Positions 24,976 to 34,425 of a stretch of 64,000 nucleotides of DNA are shown here, piece after piece. The notes beneath the pieces were generated by a model. The model was not told the origin of the DNA and made no database searches. It saw only the letters and a list, made by a program, of their open reading frames with translations. The stretch is from contig CAZKBQ010000005.1 of NCBI GenBank assembly GCA_964550855.1, positions 51,147-115,146 on the forward strand. Reading direction: 5' to 3'. The stretch is from JAGOBP01 sp964550855 (GTDB taxonomy: Bacteria > Chloroflexota > Anaerolineae > Fen-1058). The translations under genes were made by a program, and so were the position numbers. Position 1 is the stretch's first letter, and each line of letters opens with the position of its first letter.

Positions 24976-25650
24976 CTAAAAATGCAGCGTACCGTCCGGC
25001 ATGATGGCCCGGCTCAGATTCGCCTCCAGCAGCTCATCGCCGCTCAGATAGATGCCGCGCAAATTGGCCCCGCTCAAATTCGCGCCTGCCAGCTGGGTAT
25101 GACTCAAATCCGCCCCGCTGAAGTTGGCGTACGACAAATCGGCTCCGCGAAAATCGCTGCCGCGCAGATCGCTGCCGCTCAAATCTGCCCCGCTCAAGTT
25201 GGCTTCCGTAAAGTTACAGCTGGCAATCTTGGCAAACGTCAGATTCGCCCCGTTGAGGTTCGCGCCCTGCAAATGCGCCTCATTGGCCACCGCCTCGCTG
25301 AGCTTGGCAAACGTCAAACGCGCATTCGCCAGGTTTGCGCCGGTCAGCACGCAGGTACTCATCAGCGCCTCGTGCAGGTTGGCATTGGTCAAGTCGGCAT
25401 TGGTCAGGTTGGCGCTCACCAGCTTGGTGCGAGTCAGATTGGCGTCGATCAGCACCGCACCCCACAACACCCCCTCGCTCAAGTCCGCATAACTCAAGTC
25501 CGCGCCGCCCAGCTTGGTATTGCGCAAATTGGCGCCGCGCAGATCGATCTCCGCCAGATCAAGCCCGCTCAGATCCAGCCCGCTCAACCGCGGCCGATCG
25601 CCTGAGCCAACCAACGCCAGCAGCAACTCTTTGCGCGTGATCTCAGCCAT
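24976..25650 (-). CDS. Pentapeptide-repeat protein
   Basis: 224 aa. After about 20 residues nearly the whole chain is A(D/N)LxX pentapeptide repeats (GANLRNTKLGGADLSYADLS and similar), predicting a right-handed quadrilateral beta-helix of about 35-40 coils' worth of pentads. Some members protect DNA gyrase by DNA mimicry, but others are unrelated; there is no gyrase or quinolone context here. No signal peptide is seen, so it is cytoplasmic. Confidence 0.9.
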   Translation of the reverse strand: MAEITRKELLLALVGSGDRPRLSGLDLSGLDLAEIDLRGANLRNTKLGGADLSYADLSEGVLWGAVLIDANLTRTKLVSANLTNADLTNANLHEALMSTCVLTGANLANARLTFAKLSEAVANEAHLQGANLNGANLTFAKIASCNFTEANLSGADLSGSDLRGSDFRGADLSYANFSGADLSHTQLAGANLSGANLRGIYLSGDELLEANLSRAIMPDGTLHF

Positions 25651-26175
25651 GCCTTACGCCCCAACGACAGGATGCGTTCATTATAAATCCAACCGCCCGC
25701 CTAAGCCAGTTTATGTCGGTGCCGAAGCGTGCGTCAAGATTTTGCGCCAACGCCATGCCGGCGATTGAAATCGCACCTTTGGAGCCGTGGGCCGACCGTC
25801 CACCGACGTTGACGGGGTCCCGTCGGCGCAGGTCGACGGTCGGCTGAACAGCCTGCCAGATGCGAATTCATTCGCCGGAGAAGTTTGATTACTGGTATAG
25901 TGCTAATATAGTGCTTCCATAGTGCTACTATAGTGCTGCCATAGTGATCTTATCTTGACTTGACATATTCTCACATTGGCAGAGCCACCGATCCAGCGCG
26001 GTTCCGCGAGAAATCTCCCGTCAGCCGCCCCCACACACCAGCAACTACTTGCATTCTCCACTAACCCCCGGTATGATCAGTTCGTCGTCTCACCGTAGGG
26101 CAGTCATGGCCCAATCGCCCGTTATGCTGGAACACAGCCCGGAGCCGGGGCGTTATCATTAGGAGCGAAGATCTC
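25651..26175. other. 525-bp gene-free region with an 11-bp tandem array
   Basis: No credible ORF was found. It holds the five-unit ATAGTGCT array (25897-25951) and an AT-richer stretch with TTGACT/TTGACA (25955-25965). A -10 well placed for either was not found. The lipoprotein gene starts at 26176 with AGGAG at 26161-26165. Confidence 0.5.
25897..25951 (+). repeat. Five tandem 11-bp repeats ATAGTGCTNNN
   Basis: ATAGTGCTAAT, ATAGTGCTTCC, ATAGTGCTACT, ATAGTGCTGCC, ATAGTGATCTT: an invariant ATAGTG core plus three variable bases each. The 11-bp phase puts every core on the same DNA face. It lies about 225 bp upstream of the Gmad2-like lipoprotein and alpha-2-macroglobulin genes. Confidence 0.85.
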
Positions 26176-27063
26176 GTGACAGCGGGCAGGCGGTTTGCGT
26201 CAACCCGATGGGTAATCCTGGCCTTAATGGTAATGTCTTTTCCGGCTTTGGGCTGCGGTTTTGTCGGCGGCGCGTTTGGCCCTGCCACGCCCACGCCCGC
26301 CCCCACAGCCCAATTCAAAGCCGTGCCAATGACGATTGAACTGCCGACGCCGACGCTGCTGCCGACGGCCCGGCCGACCGACCTCAGCGAAACGCCTTCG
26401 CCTGAACCACCGGTCGAGCAGCTGATCATCTTGAAGCCGACTGAAAATCAAGGCGTGCGCGGTTCAATTCGAGTGGAAGGCACCAGCGATCCGGCCTTTG
26501 AGCAACCCATCAGTATCTTGATTCGCGATCAGAGCGGCAACGTCGTCGGCTCGGCGCTGGCGCGGATACAGGTGGCCGCCGGTCAACGCGGCCGGTTCGC
26601 CGCCGATGTGCCACTGCCCGCCTATCTGCCCGCGCAGCCGGGCCGCGTGGTGGCGTATGCCTTATCGCCGCGCGACGGCGGCCCAACGCATCTGGCTTCG
26701 GTCGATGTGCAGTTGAACAGCGACGCTGCACTGCCTGTCTCCGCGCCGTCGCTGGATCAGCGCGAGATGATCGTCATCGTGGAACCTGCGCCGGGTGCGC
26801 GGCTGCAGGGTCAGGTCAGGGTGCTGGTGCAGACCATGCTGGTTACAAACCTGGTGGTGGAAGTCCGCGGCGCGAACAATGAAACCCTGGGCCGCCAGCC
26901 GCGCACGCTGGAAAACGTGGCAGGCCGGCCCGCGTCGCTTGTCGTGGATGTGCCCTTTAGCGCCGGGCAAGCCGGGCCGGGTCGGGTGGTAGTTTACGCC
27001 CTCCATCCGCGCGACGGTCAGACCCTGCACCTGAGCTCGGTGGAAGTCAATTTGCAGCCGTAA
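26176..27063 (+). CDS. Lipoprotein with two Gmad2-type immunoglobulin-like domains
   Basis: 295 aa from a GTG with AGGAG 10 nt upstream. Lipobox ALGC (FPALGCGF) follows a short signal peptide, and a Thr/Pro linker (about residues 37-80) leads to two homologous about 100-residue beta domains. Each has the pattern LxPxxNQGVRGSIRVEGTS .. RFAADVPLPAYLPAQPGRVVAYALSPRDGG; the second repeats PGRVVVYALHPRDGQ. These resemble spore-germination-type Gmad2 domains, which are general binding modules. It is located 98 nt upstream of the alpha-2-macroglobulin gene on the same strand. Confidence 0.75.
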   Translation: MTAGRRFASTRWVILALMVMSFPALGCGFVGGAFGPATPTPAPTAQFKAVPMTIELPTPTLLPTARPTDLSETPSPEPPVEQLIILKPTENQGVRGSIRVEGTSDPAFEQPISILIRDQSGNVVGSALARIQVAAGQRGRFAADVPLPAYLPAQPGRVVAYALSPRDGGPTHLASVDVQLNSDAALPVSAPSLDQREMIVIVEPAPGARLQGQVRVLVQTMLVTNLVVEVRGANNETLGRQPRTLENVAGRPASLVVDVPFSAGQAGPGRVVVYALHPRDGQTLHLSSVEVNLQP

Positions 27064-27161
27064 TCGGCCATTCTGAATAATCATGAGGAATCATTAGATA
27101 CGCTCCGGCCGCGGGTCGTCAGGCCGGCAGCCAGTGTTCACCCGTCACTCGAAGGAGTCTC

Positions 27162-30100
27162 ATGGCTACACTCAATCCCTCTCGTCCGTCGTCCAAGCTG
27201 CCGCTGATCCTGGCGGCGATTCTGGCTCTGGCGGCGCTGGTAGGCGGGGGCCTGTTCGTGATGTCGCGCCTCCAGCCACCGGCCCCCGCCGCCGACCTGC
27301 CGCCCATCGTCGTCGATCGCGCGCCGGCCCGCGGCGAAGAGCAGGGCGTCGAATCGCCCATCGTGCTGGCCTTCGACAAGCCCATGGAGCGCGCGTCGGT
27401 GGAGCAGGCGTTTGCGATTTCACCCCGCGTCAACGGCACGTTCAAGTGGAGCGACGACAATCGCAGCGTGCAGTTCGTGCCCGCGGGCGGCGGCTTCGCT
27501 CGCGGCGAAGCTTATAACGTCACGCTGGCCCAGACGGCCAAAGCCGCCAACGGCAAGCCGCTGGACGCCCCCATCGTGTTCGCGTTCAAGGCGGTGGGCT
27601 TTATCGAAGTGACGCAGGTCCTGCCGGCCGACGGGGCCATCGACATTGATCCCGGCGCGGAGATCACCGTGATGTTCAACCGGCCGATTGTGCCCGTGCT
27701 GAGCGCCAGCGACACCACCGCTCTCCCCAACCCGATCGAGTTTGATCCGCCCATTGAGGGCAAGGGTGAATGGCTGAACACGTCGATTTACGTATTCAAG
27801 CCGTCCGAATACTGGCGCGCCGGCACGACGTACACCGTCAAAGTGGCCGCCGGCCTGACCGATCCCACCGGCGCGATCTTGCAGAAGGACTACGTGTGGA
27901 CGTTTACGACTCAGACTCCGCAGGTGGTGTCCACCAATCCCGGCGATTCCGCCTCGGACGTGGGCATCGATCAGGCGGTGGAAGTAACGTTCAATCAGCC
28001 GATCGACCACGCCAGCGCCGAAGCGGCCTTCTCGCTGCACGCCGGTTCGGCCGATGCGCCCGCCCTGCCGGGCACTTATGCGTGGCTGACCACCACCCTG
28101 CCGATGAGTTCCATTCCGATGGGCGCGGCGGGCAAATTCGCGGCTTTGCCGGTGCAGGGCGGCGGCCCGGCGACCGCCGGTGAAGGCCGCGTGGTGGACG
28201 TGCTGGTGTTTACGCCCACGCAGCGCCTCGACCGGGATACCGTCTATGTGGGCAAGGTTGCGGCGGGCGTGAAGGGCCAATCGGGCGGGGCGCCAACCGC
28301 CGGCGATTACGTCTGGTCGTTCCGCACCATTCCGCCCTTCGGCGTTATCCGCACCGATCCGGCCGACGGCGAGGCGGCGCCACCGTACAAGGCGATGGAG
28401 ATCTACTTCACCACGGATGTGGACGAGGCGTCGCTGCGGAACATCACCGTGACCACGCCCATCAGCGCGACCAGTATTTTTACTTATTACAGCAGCTACG
28501 ACCGGCGCTATGTCTTCGGTTTCAACGCCGGGCCGTCGTCGCAGTTCAGCGTGGTGCTGGGCAAGGACGTGACCGACCGCTGGGGCCAAAGCCTGGGGCA
28601 GGATCGCGTCATCACCTTCCGCACGCGGCCGCTGCCCAGCGAGCAGTGGTTCGACGTGCCCGGCCGCTTTGGTGTGTACAGCGCCTACACCGACACGGTG
28701 GTGTACGCTCGCTATCGCAATGTCAGCCAGCTGAACCTGGAGCTGTATCCGGTCTCCTTGAACGAGTTCACGCAGCTGATCGGCCGCGACGGCTGGCAGC
28801 TGTGGGAACGCGCCGTGCCGGTGCGAAGCGTGCCCCTCCGCACATGGAGTGTGCCGGTGGAGAAGCCGTTGAATGAGGCCGGCCTGATTCGACTGCCGCT
28901 GGCGGGCGACGAGGGCGGCACCCTGCCGCCGGGCATTTATCTGGTGCGCATCACCTCGCCCGAGCAGGCAGGTATCGACTTCAATGGAACCACGCGACAT
29001 CTGGTGGTAGTGTCGAACGCCAACCTGACGCTGAAGGGCGCGGAACGCGAAACGCTGGTGTGGGCCACCGATCTGCAATCGGGACGCGAGGTCGCCGGTG
29101 CGCCGGTGACGCTGTATAACGATACGGGCAGCTCGTTCGCGTCGGGCAGCACTGACGGATCGGGGCTGTACACGGCCCAGTTCAATGAAGACCGCGACGT
29201 GTTCCGCACGTGGGCGGCGGTGCTCGGCACGCCCGGCGCGTCCGGCGCGTTTGGCATCGCGCTCAGCGACTGGAATCAGGGCATCGGCCCGTGGGACTTT
29301 GGCGTGAACGCGCAGTTCTTCTACGAGCCGCACAGCGTGTACTTGTATACAGAGAAACCCTTATACCGGCCGGGGCAGACCGTCCACCTCAAGGGCATCG
29401 TCCGGCTGGACGACGACGCGCGCTACGCGGTCGATCCAGGCCTGAAGCAGGTGGACTTCGCCATCGTGGACGCGCTGTACAACACGGTCTATACCGCCAC
29501 CCTGCCGGTGGACGATTACGGCGCGTTTTACACCGACTTTACGCTGGACAAGGAAGCGCCGCTGGGCTACTACCAGATGAATGTGCAGATTCCGGGCAAG
29601 ACGCCGGACTTCGATCAGCCGCAGATGCGCTTCTACAACAGCGTCTTCCTGGTATCGGAATATCGCCGGCCGGAGTTTCAGGTGACGGTGACGCCCAGCG
29701 CCGACGAGGTGCTGCAGGGCGACACCATCGACGTGACCGTGGAGGCGAGTTACTTCTTCGGCGGCAGCGTGGGCGGCGCCAAAGTGTCGTGGACGGCGGT
29801 GTCGCAGAACTACTTCTTCGATCGCTACAAGGGCGCGGGCTACTACAGCTGGAATGATGCGGATTACTTCGCGCCCACAGTCGGCGGCGGCAGCGAGGTG
29901 CTGGCCTCAGGTGAAGGTCAGACCGACGCCCAGGGCCGATTCAAGATCACTCTACCCGCCAAGCTGGACGAGAAAACCGGCAGCCAGCGCTTCAGCATCG
30001 AAGCCAATGTCACCGATCTCAGCGATCAGGTGGTGTCCAACCGCGTCGAAGTGATCGTGCATCAGGGGCGCTACTATATCGGCATCGCCCCGGTCGATTA

Positions 30101-33100
30101 CGTGGGTTCGGCAGGCCGGGACATGGCCTTCAACCTGCGCACCGTGGATTGGCAGGGCGACCCATTCGCCAACCAGTCGCTGGACGTGGTGTACTACAAA
30201 CGCGACTGGTTCAGCGTGCAGCAGAAGGATGACTTCGGCAACATCTACTGGACTTCGTCGTTCAGCGATACGGCTGTGTTCACCACCACGGCGGCCACCA
30301 ACGAGCGGGGCGAAGGCACCACGTCGTTTACGCCGGCGGTCGGCGGCGAATACCGCGTGGTGGCCAGCGGCCGCGACGACCGCGGCAACGCCATCCGCGC
30401 TTCCGCGTATGTGTGGGTGTCCAGTCAGGACTACGTGGCGTGGCGACAGGACAACAATGACCGCATCTCCCTGGTGGCCGACAAGAAGTCATACACGGTC
30501 GGCGAAACGGCCAGGATTCTGGTGCCCTCGCCGTATCAGGGCACGGTGCGGGCGCTGGTTACAGTGGAGCGCGGCCGCGTCCTGAGCGCGCGCGTGATCG
30601 ATCTGAAGACCAACAGCGACGTGATCGAAATCCCGATCACGCCGGAGATGGCGCCCAACGCCTTCGTGTCAGTCGTCATCGTCAAAGGCGTCGATCAAAA
30701 CGATCTGGTGCCGTCATTTAAGATCGGCTACGCCGGCTTCAGCGTCGATCCCGAACAGCAGCTGCTGCAGGTTACGCTGACCCCCGATCGGGATCCGGCG
30801 ACCCAGCACTACAATCCGCGTGACCCGGTGACGTACACGCTGAAGGTGCTCGACTTCCAGGGTAAACCGGTGCAGGCGCAGGTGTCGCTGGCGCTGGTTG
30901 ATCTGTCGGTGCTGTCGCTGCTCGATCCGCTGCAGCCGCCGCTGCCCGCGTTCTATTACAGTGAGCGCGGCCTGAGCGTGATGACGGGCGTAGCGCTGGT
31001 GTACTCGGTCGATCGCATCAACATCAAGCTGGCCGAAGAAGCCAAGGGCGGCGGCGGCGGCGCGGCTGCCGAGGGCGGCGAATTCTTCGTGCGCGGCAAC
31101 TTCCCGGATACGGCCTACTGGAACGCGGCCGTCACTACCGATGCCAACGGCGAGGCCCGGATCAGCACGGTGCTGCCCGACAACCTGACGACGTGGCGCA
31201 TGCTGGCCAAGGCCGTGACCAAAGACACGCTGGTGGGCGAGGGCACGGTGGACATCCGCAGCACCAAAGACCTGCTCATCCGGCCGATTACGCCGCGCTT
31301 CATGGTGGCGGGTGACAAGCTCAGCATGGGCGCCATCGTCAACAACAACACCAGCGCGCCCATCGACGCCGAAGTGTCGATTGAGGGCACGGGCATCACG
31401 GTCGATAACGGTCAGCTCAAGCAGACGGTCACGGTGCCGGCCGGCGGGCAGGCGCGCGTCGATTGGCCGGTGACCGCCCTGGATGCGCCCTACGCCAACC
31501 TGACGTTCTCGGTGAGGGGCGGCGGCCTATCGGATGCCAGCAAGCCGCCGGCCGGACTGCCGCCGGAGCAGTATCTGCCCATCTACAAATTCAGCACGCC
31601 GGAGACTTCGGCCACGGCAGGCACGGTAAGCAAGGGCGACCCGGCCCGCGTGGAGGTGATCGCGCTGCCGCCCAGCCTGGATACCACGCAGGGTGAGCTG
31701 ACGGTGAAGATCGATCCGTCGCTGGCGGCGGCCAGCACCGAGGCGCTGAAGTATCTGGAGCACTTTGAGTACGAGTGCACCGAGCAGACCATCAGCCGCT
31801 TCTTGCCCAACATGCTGACGTATCGCGCGCTGAAGGACCTGAATCTGGCCGAGCCGGATCTGGAGGCGAAGCTCACGGAACAGGTCAACATCGGCCTGCA
31901 GCGCTTATACAACCAGCAGCACGCCGACGGCGGCTGGGGCTGGTGGGTGCAGGACAAGTCGGACACGACGGTGAGCACCTACGTGGTCTTTGGGCTGGCC
32001 AAGGCCAAACAGGCCGGTTTTGCCGTGGATGCCGCCGTGCTCGATCGGGGCGCGAAGTTCCTGATCAGCCGCATCCGGCCCGCCACGCAGCTCAAGGCGA
32101 CGTGGGAAGCCAATCAGCAGGCGTACTTATTGTACGCGCTGGCCGAAGCGGGCCAGAGCCAGACTGCCGCGTTGACGGCGCTGTATGACACGAAGCGGCC
32201 GCTGCTGGGCAGCTATGGCAAGGCGCTGCTGGCGCTGGGTCTCAATCTCGACCGGCCCGATGATCGATCGCGGCTCAATACGCTGCTCAGCGATCTGACC
32301 AGCACGGCCAGGGCCAGCGCCACCGGCCTGCACTGGGAAGAGAGCGCGGTGGATTACTGGAACTGGAATACGGATACGCGCTCCACGGCCATCGTGCTGG
32401 ATGCCATCGCCAAACTCGATCCGCAGAACCAGATCGCCCCCAATGTGGTGCGCTGGCTGATGATGGCGCGCACCGCCGAGCGCTGGGAGACCACGCAGGA
32501 GACGGCCTGGGCGCTCATCGCGCTGACGGACTGGATGAAGGCGACGGGCGAATTGAATCCTGATTACAACTGGACGGTCAAGGTCAACGATCAACTGATC
32601 AGCAGCGGCACGGCCAATCGGGATACGGTGAAGCAGTCGGCGACGCTGTCACAGACCATCGCTTCGCTGCTGCGCGATCAGGGCAATGCGTTGACCATCG
32701 AGCGCAGCTTCACTCCGCCGCAATCGGGCGACGGGCAGCTGTACTACGCGGCCTACCTGCGGACGTTCATCCCGGCGGCTGAGGTGAAGTCGCTGTCGCG
32801 CGGCCTGTCGATCTCGCGGCAGTACTACGCCAGCGACGATCCGTGCTTCAAGCCGCTCAAGCCGGGCGAAACGCCCATCCCGTGCACGCCGGTCACGTCG
32901 GCCAGGGTGGGCGATGTGCTGACGGTCAAGCTGAGCATCGTGGCGCCCACCGATCTGTACTACGTGCTGGTGGAAGATCCGATCCCGGCCGGGACGGAGG
33001 CGGTGGACACCAGCCTCAAGACCACGTCGCAGCTGGGCCAGGACCCGACCCTGCGGCCGGTCGATCAGCCGTACTGCTTCTACTGCGGCTGGAACTGGTG

Positions 33101-33302
33101 GTGGTTCACGCACACCGAACTGCGCGATGAGAAGGTGGCGCTGTTCGCCACGAATCTGCCGGCGGGCACGTATGAGTACACCTATCAGATCCGTGCCGGT
33201 CTGGCGGGCACGTACAACGTCATCCCCGCGCACGCGGAGCAGATGTACTTCCCGGAGGTGATGGGGCGCAGCGATGGTGGGACGTTTGTGATTGAGAAGT
33301 AA
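27162..33302 (+). CDS. Bacterial alpha-2-macroglobulin with intact thioester motif
   Basis: 2046 aa. An N-terminal membrane anchor (about 13-35) replaces the lipobox of Enterobacteria YfaS-type proteins. It is followed by SbsA-like Ig domains (about 50-450), the MG2 landmark YLYTEKPLYRPGQTVHLKG (about 727), further MG domains, the A2M family core around TVLPDNLTTWRMLAKAVT (about 1335) and the thioester CTEQ at C1539-Q1542, then the helical thioester domain (GGWGWWVQDKSD). A Gly/Ala-rich stretch at about 1295 may be flexible bait or linker. It is a predicted surface trap for foreign proteases. The usual penicillin-binding protein 1c partner is not adjacent. Confidence 0.92.
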   Translation: MATLNPSRPSSKLPLILAAILALAALVGGGLFVMSRLQPPAPAADLPPIVVDRAPARGEEQGVESPIVLAFDKPMERASVEQAFAISPRVNGTFKWSDDNRSVQFVPAGGGFARGEAYNVTLAQTAKAANGKPLDAPIVFAFKAVGFIEVTQVLPADGAIDIDPGAEITVMFNRPIVPVLSASDTTALPNPIEFDPPIEGKGEWLNTSIYVFKPSEYWRAGTTYTVKVAAGLTDPTGAILQKDYVWTFTTQTPQVVSTNPGDSASDVGIDQAVEVTFNQPIDHASAEAAFSLHAGSADAPALPGTYAWLTTTLPMSSIPMGAAGKFAALPVQGGGPATAGEGRVVDVLVFTPTQRLDRDTVYVGKVAAGVKGQSGGAPTAGDYVWSFRTIPPFGVIRTDPADGEAAPPYKAMEIYFTTDVDEASLRNITVTTPISATSIFTYYSSYDRRYVFGFNAGPSSQFSVVLGKDVTDRWGQSLGQDRVITFRTRPLPSEQWFDVPGRFGVYSAYTDTVVYARYRNVSQLNLELYPVSLNEFTQLIGRDGWQLWERAVPVRSVPLRTWSVPVEKPLNEAGLIRLPLAGDEGGTLPPGIYLVRITSPEQAGIDFNGTTRHLVVVSNANLTLKGAERETLVWATDLQSGREVAGAPVTLYNDTGSSFASGSTDGSGLYTAQFNEDRDVFRTWAAVLGTPGASGAFGIALSDWNQGIGPWDFGVNAQFFYEPHSVYLYTEKPLYRPGQTVHLKGIVRLDDDARYAVDPGLKQVDFAIVDALYNTVYTATLPVDDYGAFYTDFTLDKEAPLGYYQMNVQIPGKTPDFDQPQMRFYNSVFLVSEYRRPEFQVTVTPSADEVLQGDTIDVTVEASYFFGGSVGGAKVSWTAVSQNYFFDRYKGAGYYSWNDADYFAPTVGGGSEVLASGEGQTDAQGRFKITLPAKLDEKTGSQRFSIEANVTDLSDQVVSNRVEVIVHQGRYYIGIAPVDYVGSAGRDMAFNLRTVDWQGDPFANQSLDVVYYKRDWFSVQQKDDFGNIYWTSSFSDTAVFTTTAATNERGEGTTSFTPAVGGEYRVVASGRDDRGNAIRASAYVWVSSQDYVAWRQDNNDRISLVADKKSYTVGETARILVPSPYQGTVRALVTVERGRVLSARVIDLKTNSDVIEIPITPEMAPNAFVSVVIVKGVDQNDLVPSFKIGYAGFSVDPEQQLLQVTLTPDRDPATQHYNPRDPVTYTLKVLDFQGKPVQAQVSLALVDLSVLSLLDPLQPPLPAFYYSERGLSVMTGVALVYSVDRINIKLAEEAKGGGGGAAAEGGEFFVRGNFPDTAYWNAAVTTDANGEARISTVLPDNLTTWRMLAKAVTKDTLVGEGTVDIRSTKDLLIRPITPRFMVAGDKLSMGAIVNNNTSAPIDAEVSIEGTGITVDNGQLKQTVTVPAGGQARVDWPVTALDAPYANLTFSVRGGGLSDASKPPAGLPPEQYLPIYKFSTPETSATAGTVSKGDPARVEVIALPPSLDTTQGELTVKIDPSLAAASTEALKYLEHFEYECTEQTISRFLPNMLTYRALKDLNLAEPDLEAKLTEQVNIGLQRLYNQQHADGGWGWWVQDKSDTTVSTYVVFGLAKAKQAGFAVDAAVLDRGAKFLISRIRPATQLKATWEANQQAYLLYALAEAGQSQTAALTALYDTKRPLLGSYGKALLALGLNLDRPDDRSRLNTLLSDLTSTARASATGLHWEESAVDYWNWNTDTRSTAIVLDAIAKLDPQNQIAPNVVRWLMMARTAERWETTQETAWALIALTDWMKATGELNPDYNWTVKVNDQLISSGTANRDTVKQSATLSQTIASLLRDQGNALTIERSFTPPQSGDGQLYYAAYLRTFIPAAEVKSLSRGLSISRQYYASDDPCFKPLKPGETPIPCTPVTSARVGDVLTVKLSIVAPTDLYYVLVEDPIPAGTEAVDTSLKTTSQLGQDPTLRPVDQPYCFYCGWNWWWFTHTELRDEKVALFATNLPAGTYEYTYQIRAGLAGTYNVIPAHAEQMYFPEVMGRSDGGTFVIEK

Positions 33303-33340
33303 TGCGTAATGAGTAATGCGTAATGAGTAATGCGTAATTC
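33299..33340 (+). repeat. Six heptads (GTAATGC/GTAATGA) starting at a stop codon
   Basis: GTAATGC and GTAATGA alternate, ending in GTAATTC. The TAA stop of the alpha-2-macroglobulin gene (33300-33302) is part of the first heptad. Confidence 0.9.
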
Positions 33341-33405
33341 GGCTGCGGCTGAGCCTGTAGCACCGTTGGGCGGCGGCAGGCTGTCGGTCGGTGGAGACTA
33401 ACGAG

Positions 33406-33443
33406 CACAGTCCGGCCTTGAGGCAACTTGAGGCCGGACTGTG
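33406..33443. terminator. Hairpin with GCAA tetraloop, copy 1 of a repeated element
   Basis: CACAGTCCGGCCT pairs with AGGCCGGACTGTG (13 bp perfect), and the inner TGAG/CTTG part can extend pairing with G-T wobbles to a GCAA loop. The 32 bp at 33409-33440 are identical to 34085-34116. No U tract follows this copy. A TATAAT at 33455-33460 just after it may be the -10 of the toxin-antitoxin operon. Confidence 0.7.
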
Positions 33444-33514
33444 TATTGAAGGTGTATAATCACGTTAGGGCCCATGATAGTGATGGCGCGTGTTTGGTTG
33501 AAGCGGGAGGAACC

Positions 33515-33751
33515 ATGATTAACTTGGCCGCGTTGAAATCGGTGCAATTTGTGGTGGGTCAGGACGGTCAGCCGTCCGCCGTGCAGTTGGATATTGAAAC
33601 CTGGGAATCCCTGCTGGACTGGCTGGAAGATGCCGATGATCGCGCACTGGTCAAGCAGGTGCTGCCCAAACTTCGCAGCCATCCGGCTAAAGCGGGCGCA
33701 CTGCGCTGGGACAATGTCAAGAACGAGTGGGATGATGCTCAACCGCGATGA
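33515..33751 (+). CDS. Small antitoxin-like protein of a RelE/ParE-type module
   Basis: 78 aa from the ATG at 33515, preceded by GGGAGG. The sequence (MINLAALKSVQFVVGQDGQP .. WESLLDWLEDADDRALVKQVLPKL) looks like a short antitoxin with an N-terminal beta part and helical acidic C-terminus. Its stop overlaps the start of the toxin-like gene (ATGA), the usual antitoxin-first arrangement. Exact antitoxin family is not recognised. Confidence 0.7.
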   Translation: MINLAALKSVQFVVGQDGQPSAVQLDIETWESLLDWLEDADDRALVKQVLPKLRSHPAKAGALRWDNVKNEWDDAQPR

Positions 33752-34062
33752 TGGACTACGACCTGTGGCTTGAGCCGGAAGTCCACGACGCGCGCAAGAG
33801 CCTGCCGGGTAATGTCCGGCAGCAGGTCAGACGCGCCATTGATCACCTTGCCATCGATCCCCGCCCCTCAACGAGCGCGCCGCTGGATGTAGCCGACCTC
33901 GTTGTGTCTCTGGGCATCGAAGTCCGGCGCTTGCAGTTGAGGCCCTGGCGAATCCTCTACGCTGTCAACGACGACGAACGCTGGGTATGGGTATTGGCGA
34001 TCCGCCGCCGTCTGCCTTACGATTACGAAGACCTTGATGCTTTGCTTGCAAAACTGCGATAG
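33748..34062 (+). CDS. RelE/ParE-superfamily toxin-like protein
   Basis: 104 aa; ATG at 33748, with a second ATG directly after. Pattern typical of RelE/ParE toxins: N-terminal EPEVHDARKSLPGNVRQQVRRAIDHL helix pair, then IEVRRLQLRPWRILYAVNDDERWVWVLAIRRR, a beta sheet with basic residues. Predicted ribosome-dependent RNase or gyrase poison; which one cannot be told from sequence. The gene ends 21 nt before a terminator that is an identical copy of the hairpin before the antitoxin. Confidence 0.82.
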   Translation: MMDYDLWLEPEVHDARKSLPGNVRQQVRRAIDHLAIDPRPSTSAPLDVADLVVSLGIEVRRLQLRPWRILYAVNDDERWVWVLAIRRRLPYDYEDLDALLAKLR

Positions 34063-34083
34063 CATCGCAAGGTAAAACATTTG

Positions 34084-34121
34084 AAGTCCGGCCTTGAGGC
34101 AACTTGAGGCCGGACTTTTTT
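34084..34121 (+). terminator. Rho-independent terminator, copy 2 of the GCAA-loop hairpin
   Basis: AAGTCCGGCCT / AGGCCGGACTT stem with the same inner sequence as copy 1, followed by a run of six T (34116-34121). It ends the toxin-antitoxin operon. Confidence 0.85.
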
Positions 34122-34302
34122 CGGCAGGTGACATTGAGCGACGGCGAGCGTGATCTTTCTCAGATGTGAGCGCAACAGTAAAACCGTACACTAGAGCGAA
34201 TTCCTGAATGGTTTACGCCTGACGCTGCATAGTCATGCCTGAACACATGCGGTGCAGTGCTTCCGTGTGTCTATCGGGCATCCAGTTTGACCGTCGTGCT
34301 GG

Positions 34303-34327
34303 ATTCCCGCTTTAAACGTGCGGGAAT
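34303..34327. repeat. REP-like palindrome ATTCCCGC-N9-GCGGGAAT
   Basis: ATTCCCGC (34303-34310) and GCGGGAAT (34320-34327) form an 8-bp stem, flanked by CTGG and CCAG. Elements of the form GGATTCCCGC..GCGGGAATGAC are dispersed extragenic palindromes in many genomes; only one copy was noticed here. Confidence 0.55.
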
Positions 34328-34425
34328 GACACCAGCGTAAATCAAAACGGGAACCGCCCTAAAGTCTGTTTAAAACTCGCACTCGCGCGTGCTCAAATAC
34401 CCGCGCCACCTGAAAGGAACCAGCC

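Larger units (their letters stand above)
34063..34425. other. 363-bp gap: terminator plus REP-like palindrome
   Basis: Apart from the terminator (34084-34121) and the palindrome (34303-34327) nothing coding is visible. Short in-frame stretches lack ribosome-binding sites. Confidence 0.5.

Noticed and set aside
27420..29333. 637-codon minus-strand frame inside the alpha-2-macroglobulin gene
   Set aside because: Antisense shadow of a well-supported 2046-residue protein; no start signal or recognisable domain.
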